From a virus, in IMG/VR virus record IMGVR_UViG_3300021962_008580, positions 1 through 54,709 of that record: a DNA stretch of 54,709 bases; one strand, written 5' to 3'. The position numbers were made by a program, and so were the translations under genes. The notes beneath the pieces are model-generated. The model had not been told where the DNA came from. It made no database searches and was given only the letters and a program-made list of their open reading frames with translations. This document shows positions 51,936-54,709 of the stretch, piece after piece (position 1 is the first letter of the stretch; the number at the start of each line of letters is the position of its first letter).

Positions 51936-52793
51936 TTAAATGGAATAAGAATCTATAGTTCCTTTTGAAAAGTACTGGTCGGAAATTTCCTTCTGGGCCA
52001 TCTTCATTTTATTAATAACTTTGGTGATGTGTTGTGTCTGACAACCGGCAATGTCTCGGATATACAAATATAATGCCTTTTTATTAAACACATCTATTCT
52101 TCCACTGTTTCTGAATATTTCAATGACCGCATTGGCAATTTCCAAATCTCTATCTTTGGTGAAATACTTGTGTACATTATTTTCCCAAAACACAACCATC
52201 AATTCTATAAACTCTCTTAACTCCGAATCCCTCTTTTGATGTTCAGGCTCAATAACAAACTCTCCCGAATCGCTTGGGTGTTCACATATTTCAATATGCT
52301 TCTTAAATCTTCGGTAATTGCTATTATTGTCTAATATAAACCAATTTTTAGCAACTATACTGAAATAACTGAATGCTTTTCCTTTTCCAGATTCAAATTT
52401 GTCCATATTTGCTACCATATGTGAGATAGCTTGTTTCTGAACTTCTATTGGACTTACGTCCGAATAACTGAATTTAAATGTATTGTATACATTTTCTGCT
52501 ATTTTCTGAAAGGCACCTTGTATTTTTTCATTATATATTCTGTCTTTTTCTCTTGAATCATTTGATTGATTATATTCAATGATGGCCTTCTCTGTTTCTG
52601 AAGTAAAATACACGTTGGATTTAGATTTCTCCCCAACGATTGGTGAAACTTTTGCTTTTTCCACTGGCTTGGTTTTTTCTTTTTTTATTAAAATAACCTT
52701 TTTTGTTTTGGCGACTTTTTTGGTCTTTTGATTTTTTAATTTCTCGTTGACCTTTTTTATTTTCTTGGTCGCTTTTTTTGATTTTTTCTTCAT
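51936..52793 (-). CDS. gp55: Late-transcription sigma factor (T4 gp55-like)
   Basis: This is a 285-residue protein. Residues 1-50 are a very basic Lys-rich extension not present in T4 gp55. Residues about 62-175 match the sigma region-2-like part of gp55 proteins: EKAIIEYNQSND, then QGAFQKIAENVYNTFKFSYS, and KAFSYFSIVAKNWFILDNN, which includes the conserved helix contacting promoter -10 DNA. The C-terminal helical part ends with a helix-turn-helix-like IRDIAGCQTQHITKVINKMK, more than T4 gp55 (185 residues) has. gp55 directs host RNA polymerase to late promoters together with the sliding clamp and gp33, and no gp33 is recognised here. It starts three bases after the 52797-53054 gene. Confidence 0.8.
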   Translation of the reverse strand: MKKKSKKATKKIKKVNEKLKNQKTKKVAKTKKVILIKKEKTKPVEKAKVSPIVGEKSKSNVYFTSETEKAIIEYNQSNDSREKDRIYNEKIQGAFQKIAENVYNTFKFSYSDVSPIEVQKQAISHMVANMDKFESGKGKAFSYFSIVAKNWFILDNNSNYRRFKKHIEICEHPSDSGEFVIEPEHQKRDSELREFIELMVVFWENNVHKYFTKDRDLEIANAVIEIFRNSGRIDVFNKKALYLYIRDIAGCQTQHITKVINKMKMAQKEISDQYFSKGTIDSYSI

Positions 52794-52796
52794 AGG

Positions 52797-53054
52797 TTAT
52801 TTAACTTTTTCGTTGAATTCTTTTGTTATTCTTAATATTTCCGAAAACACGAATCCAACATCATCATCAGATTCGAATAGTTTTCTGTCATCGACCATTT
52901 TTAATTTTTGATATAATCCTTCGGATTCTTGGCGGAAGGTATTAACCCATTCTTCATATACTTCTATTTTCTTTAAAAGATTATAACAAGCGTATGACAG
53001 AGCTCCAATTATAACTCCCAAAAATATAATCAATATAACCATTAATGTGTTCAT
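52797..53054 (-). CDS. Small membrane-anchored protein
   Basis: This is an 85-residue protein with one N-terminal membrane segment (residues 4-22, LMVILIIFLGVIIGALSYA) and a charged helical domain facing one side, ending in DDDVGFVFSEILRITKEFNE. The chosen ATG at 53054 is one base after the upstream stop and puts the membrane segment at the very start. An earlier in-frame start at 53108 would overlap the previous gene and add a less plausible leader. The pattern recurs, as far as I recall, in large T4-like phages beside the late sigma gene. Function unknown. A host-membrane or assembly role is possible. Confidence 0.75.
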   Translation of the reverse strand: MNTLMVILIIFLGVIIGALSYACYNLLKKIEVYEEWVNTFRQESEGLYQKLKMVDDRKLFESDDDVGFVFSEILRITKEFNEKVK

Positions 53055-53055
53055 G

Positions 53056-53238
53056 TTATTCTTCCAAAACCACCGTGTGGTCATTAAAATTTTCGGAATC
53101 ATAACCAAGTTCTTCGTTTATGATTTCTAGAGCTTCTTCTACTTGAATCCATTTTCTTTCATCTAATGCGTTCGCCAATATCTCTCTGATTTCTTCGAGG
53201 ACATCTGGATCGATAGTATCTTTGTCGTGATTTTTCAT
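53056..53238 (-). CDS. Small acidic hypothetical protein
   Basis: This is a 60-residue acidic helical protein (DPDVLEEIREILANALDERK, then EEALEIINEELGYD). The ATG at 53238 overlaps the deformylase stop as ATGA, so I prefer it to an upstream GTG that adds four residues. No membrane segment, Cys or known motif is visible. It lies between the deformylase and the small membrane protein, both within one to four bases, so it probably belongs to a single unit with them and the gp55-like gene. Function unknown. Confidence 0.65.
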   Translation of the reverse strand: MKNHDKDTIDPDVLEEIREILANALDERKWIQVEEALEIINEELGYDSENFNDHTVVLEE

Positions 53239-53849
53239 ATGATTTTCCACCCTTCTTTTACAAGGTCTAGTGCCTTCTTGTACTTTATATATTGAGTTTC
53301 TCCATTTTTTTCCACAACAACCTTGTCATTTCTACCATGTTTTACTGCTTTTTTAACTTCAACCACGGCTCTTACAGAGTCATCCGTCATCAATATTCCT
53401 TCCAAATGATCTATTTCATGCTGAATACATACCGATTCAAGTATTCCATAATCTTCTCCCACCGACTGCTGTGTAACTGGTTCGGTTTCTGGTCCAAATG
53501 GAAGTGGGTTGGCGTGATTTAGTGTGCTTACCACCACTTTCAAATTTCTGATTGTATTGGTTCTTTTGCCAGGCAAACTCAAACAACCTTCTACATATCC
53601 GATCTTCTCTTTGCTTCTTTCAACTACGACGGGGTTCATCAGAATAATCGGAGGATTATCTTTTTTAGCTCTTATGACCGATACGCTTTTTGAAATACCA
53701 ATTTGATTGGCAGAAAGTCCTATTCCATACTTCACTTCATCCAAAGCCTCAATCAGCTTCTTTGCTATCTCTTCACCCTCTTCCACCGAAGATACGGGCG
53801 TTGTCTTTTTTCTTAGATAATTTTTGTCCTTGATTATTTTGTACTTCAT
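53235..53849 (-). CDS. def: Peptide deformylase
   Basis: This is a 204-residue metal-dependent deformylase that removes the formyl group from new protein N-termini. All three family motifs are present: GIGLSANQ (42-49), EGCLS (87-91, metal ligand C89) and HEIDH (144-148, ligands H144 and H148, catalytic E145). A longer-than-usual segment lies between motifs 2 and 3. Phage deformylases are known from aquatic T4-like phages and are thought to support the heavy load of virion protein synthesis. I use the ATG at 53849. A TTG at 53867 would add six residues and lies inside a 9-bp inverted repeat that sits just before this ATG. It overlaps the next gene by four bases. Confidence 0.95.
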   Translation of the reverse strand: MKYKIIKDKNYLRKKTTPVSSVEEGEEIAKKLIEALDEVKYGIGLSANQIGISKSVSVIRAKKDNPPIILMNPVVVERSKEKIGYVEGCLSLPGKRTNTIRNLKVVVSTLNHANPLPFGPETEPVTQQSVGEDYGILESVCIQHEIDHLEGILMTDDSVRAVVEVKKAVKHGRNDKVVVEKNGETQYIKYKKALDLVKEGWKII

Positions 53850-53850
53850 A

Positions 53851-53875
53851 TGTGAATATATTCGCAATATTCACA
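53851..53875. promoter_or_regulatory. 9-bp inverted repeat directly before deformylase start
   Basis: The perfect arms TGTGAATAT and ATATTCACA are separated by 7 bases and end one base before the deformylase ATG. It could be an operator or an mRNA hairpin controlling this gene and the coupled genes behind it. Confidence 0.5.
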
Positions 53876-53920
53876 CATGTATATACACAAATCGTTGAAT
53901 GTCAATATATAATAAATATA

Positions 53921-54709
53921 TTATCTCATCGGACGGCTGAAATGTTCGGTCCTTCTTACCACTGGTGGTGGCGGTGGTGGCTGAATAGGTCTGGCCGGAC
54001 GAACTCTTGGTTGTGGTTCTGTGGGCCCCGACGTATCAGAGGATCCAGAAACTTCAGCTACAGATCCAGAAACTTCAGCTACAGATCCAGAAACTTCAGC
54101 TACAGATCCAGAAACTTCAGCTACAGATGTGGAGTTCTCTTTAAGAGATTTATCATATTTCTCCTCAGGTCCAAAAAATTCTACAACTCCATCAATTTCA
54201 AGAGATGTAAATTCAGAAGAATTGATTTCTTCCGACGATTCCAAAGTCGATGTTAATTTCGGAGTTTCAATTGATTTAGAAACTTCTTCGACCGCAATTT
54301 TGACTGGTTCGGATATCAGAGAAGAGGTTTCTTCAGCTTTAATGGAACCCGTGGTTAAAGATTCTGGCTCTTTAGAAAATGGAAAAGTAAAATTTGATCT
54401 GATAGCTTCCGGTATATGATTTTCTCCACCAAAATTTTGTCTAATAGCTTCCGGTATCTGATTAACTTCGGACATTTCTTTTGGAACCACGACAAACTTG
54501 ATTATTTCTCTGGGAACTTCAACGGTTTTTATGACTTCGACGGTTTTTATTACTTCCACAGGAACTTCGACGGTTTTTATTACTTCCACAGGAACTTCAA
54601 CGGTTTTTATGACTTCTTTTATTATCGCATTTTTTTCTTCTTCTTTTCTTTTTTCTTCTTCTTCTTTTCTTTTTGCTCTTTCCATTTCAACCAAAGAATT
54701 ATAGGCCAA
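53921..54709 (-). CDS. Repetitive, proline-rich C-terminal fragment (5' end beyond window)
   Basis: The reading frame is open to the right edge and its first in-window codon is TTG, so the true start is probably outside. The visible 262 residues begin with a Lys/Glu-rich helix (KRKEEEEKRKEEEKN), then Val-rich repeats (VEVPVEVIKT), a duplicated IPEAIRxNF motif, an acidic Ser/Glu region, four exact copies of SVAEVSG-type heptads, and a Pro/Arg-rich end with a run of seven prolines. It has no recognisable domain and looks like an extended or membrane-spanning structural protein. It lies upstream of the deformylase across a 71-base gap. Function unknown. Confidence 0.6.
   Translation of the reverse strand: MAYNSLVEMERAKRKEEEEKRKEEEKNAIIKEVIKTVEVPVEVIKTVEVPVEVIKTVEVIKTVEVPREIIKFVVVPKEMSEVNQIPEAIRQNFGGENHIPEAIRSNFTFPFSKEPESLTTGSIKAEETSSLISEPVKIAVEEVSKSIETPKLTSTLESSEEINSSEFTSLEIDGVVEFFGPEEKYDKSLKENSTSVAEVSGSVAEVSGSVAEVSGSVAEVSGSSDTSGPTEPQPRVRPARPIQPPPPPPVVRRTEHFSRPMR
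54042..54125 (-). repeat. Four perfect 21-bp tandem repeats
   Basis: The 21-base unit beginning gatccagaaacttcagcta (plus strand) is repeated four times without mismatch. It encodes four exact seven-residue repeats in the partial 53921-54709 protein. Such perfect arrays change copy number easily by slippage. Confidence 0.9.
54513..54616 (-). repeat. 30-bp tandem repeats encoding VEVPVEVIKT
   Basis: A 30-base unit beginning cggtttttattacttccac at 54541 recurs at 54571 with one mismatch, and partial units flank both sides. It encodes the Val-rich decapeptide repeat of the partial protein at the right edge. Confidence 0.85.

Noticed and set aside
1-54709. tRNA genes
   Set aside because: All gaps are shorter than about 80 bases, and I saw no cloverleaf-forming sequence with T-loop GTTCRAAYC in them.
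1-54709. Lysogeny or retroelement functions (integrase, repressor, reverse transcriptase)
   Set aside because: No protein here shows integrase, CI-like or reverse-transcriptase motifs, and no template/variable repeat pair of a diversity-generating element was seen next to the fibre.

Overview
This window is part of the genome of a large T4-like tailed phage (Caudoviricetes, contractile-tail myovirus type), probably from an uncultured aquatic lineage. Recognisable T4-type proteins include the portal (gp20), large terminase (gp17), baseplate wedge proteins gp6 and gp25, a gp5-like hub/spike, a gp55-like late sigma factor, and a gp47/gp46 recombination nuclease. All 37 genes called lie on the minus strand, so the order of transcription runs from high to low coordinates. 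The DNA is AT-rich and gene-dense: gaps are under about 80 bases and many genes overlap by 1, 4 or 14 bases. I saw no tRNA, rRNA, CRISPR array, integrase or transposase. The genes at both window ends are cut by the edge.

Layout in order of transcription. (1) 54709-51936: a repetitive partial protein, peptide deformylase, two small proteins and the gp55-like sigma factor. (2) 51878-33267: tail and baseplate genes (gp5-like spike, a glycine-zipper protein, gp25, gp6, a DNRLRE-like protein, a 1,556-residue protein with a LamG-like domain, and two proteins sharing a C-terminal module, one with FG-GAP and dockerin-like repeats). (3) 33232-28076: a small protein, then DNA metabolism (RuvC-like resolvase, DnaG-type primase, and gp47 and gp46 fused in one chain). 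(4) 28042-18752: a 3,096-residue tail fibre with about 1,400 residues of proline-free Gly-X-Y repeats, a pectate-lyase-like beta-helix and a C-terminal S74 self-cleaving chaperone. (5) 18716-15152: a protein that appears to join three unrelated nucleotidyltransferase folds, and a zinc-ribbon protein. (6) 15119-5641: a seven-gene, tightly coupled glycan cassette. (7) 5614-1: a transglutaminase-like protein, terminase, portal and three small proteins where T4 keeps its prohead-core genes.

The most interesting proposal is a phage-encoded protein-glycosylation system. The cassette carries two proteins with a domain resembling the TibC/Aah autotransporter heptosyltransferases, which O-heptosylate serines in repetitive adhesins. 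It also has an HldE/RfaE-like sugar kinase, a transketolase/E1-like thiamine-diphosphate enzyme, a zinc-type dehydrogenase, two FkbM methyltransferase domains, an SDR domain and a tandem GT4 glycosyltransferase. A short distance upstream in the same direction lies a fibre made largely of Gly-Thr-Ser, Gly-Ser-Ser and Gly-Thr-Asn triplets, an obvious potential acceptor. That the cassette decorates this fibre is inference. The alternative is that it alters the host surface glycan.

A second signal is the decamer TATATTTATA (coding strand) or a one-base variant, found 5-33 bases upstream of nine start codons. It is the reverse complement of the classical T4 late-promoter octamer extended by two bases, and the window also encodes a gp55-like sigma factor.
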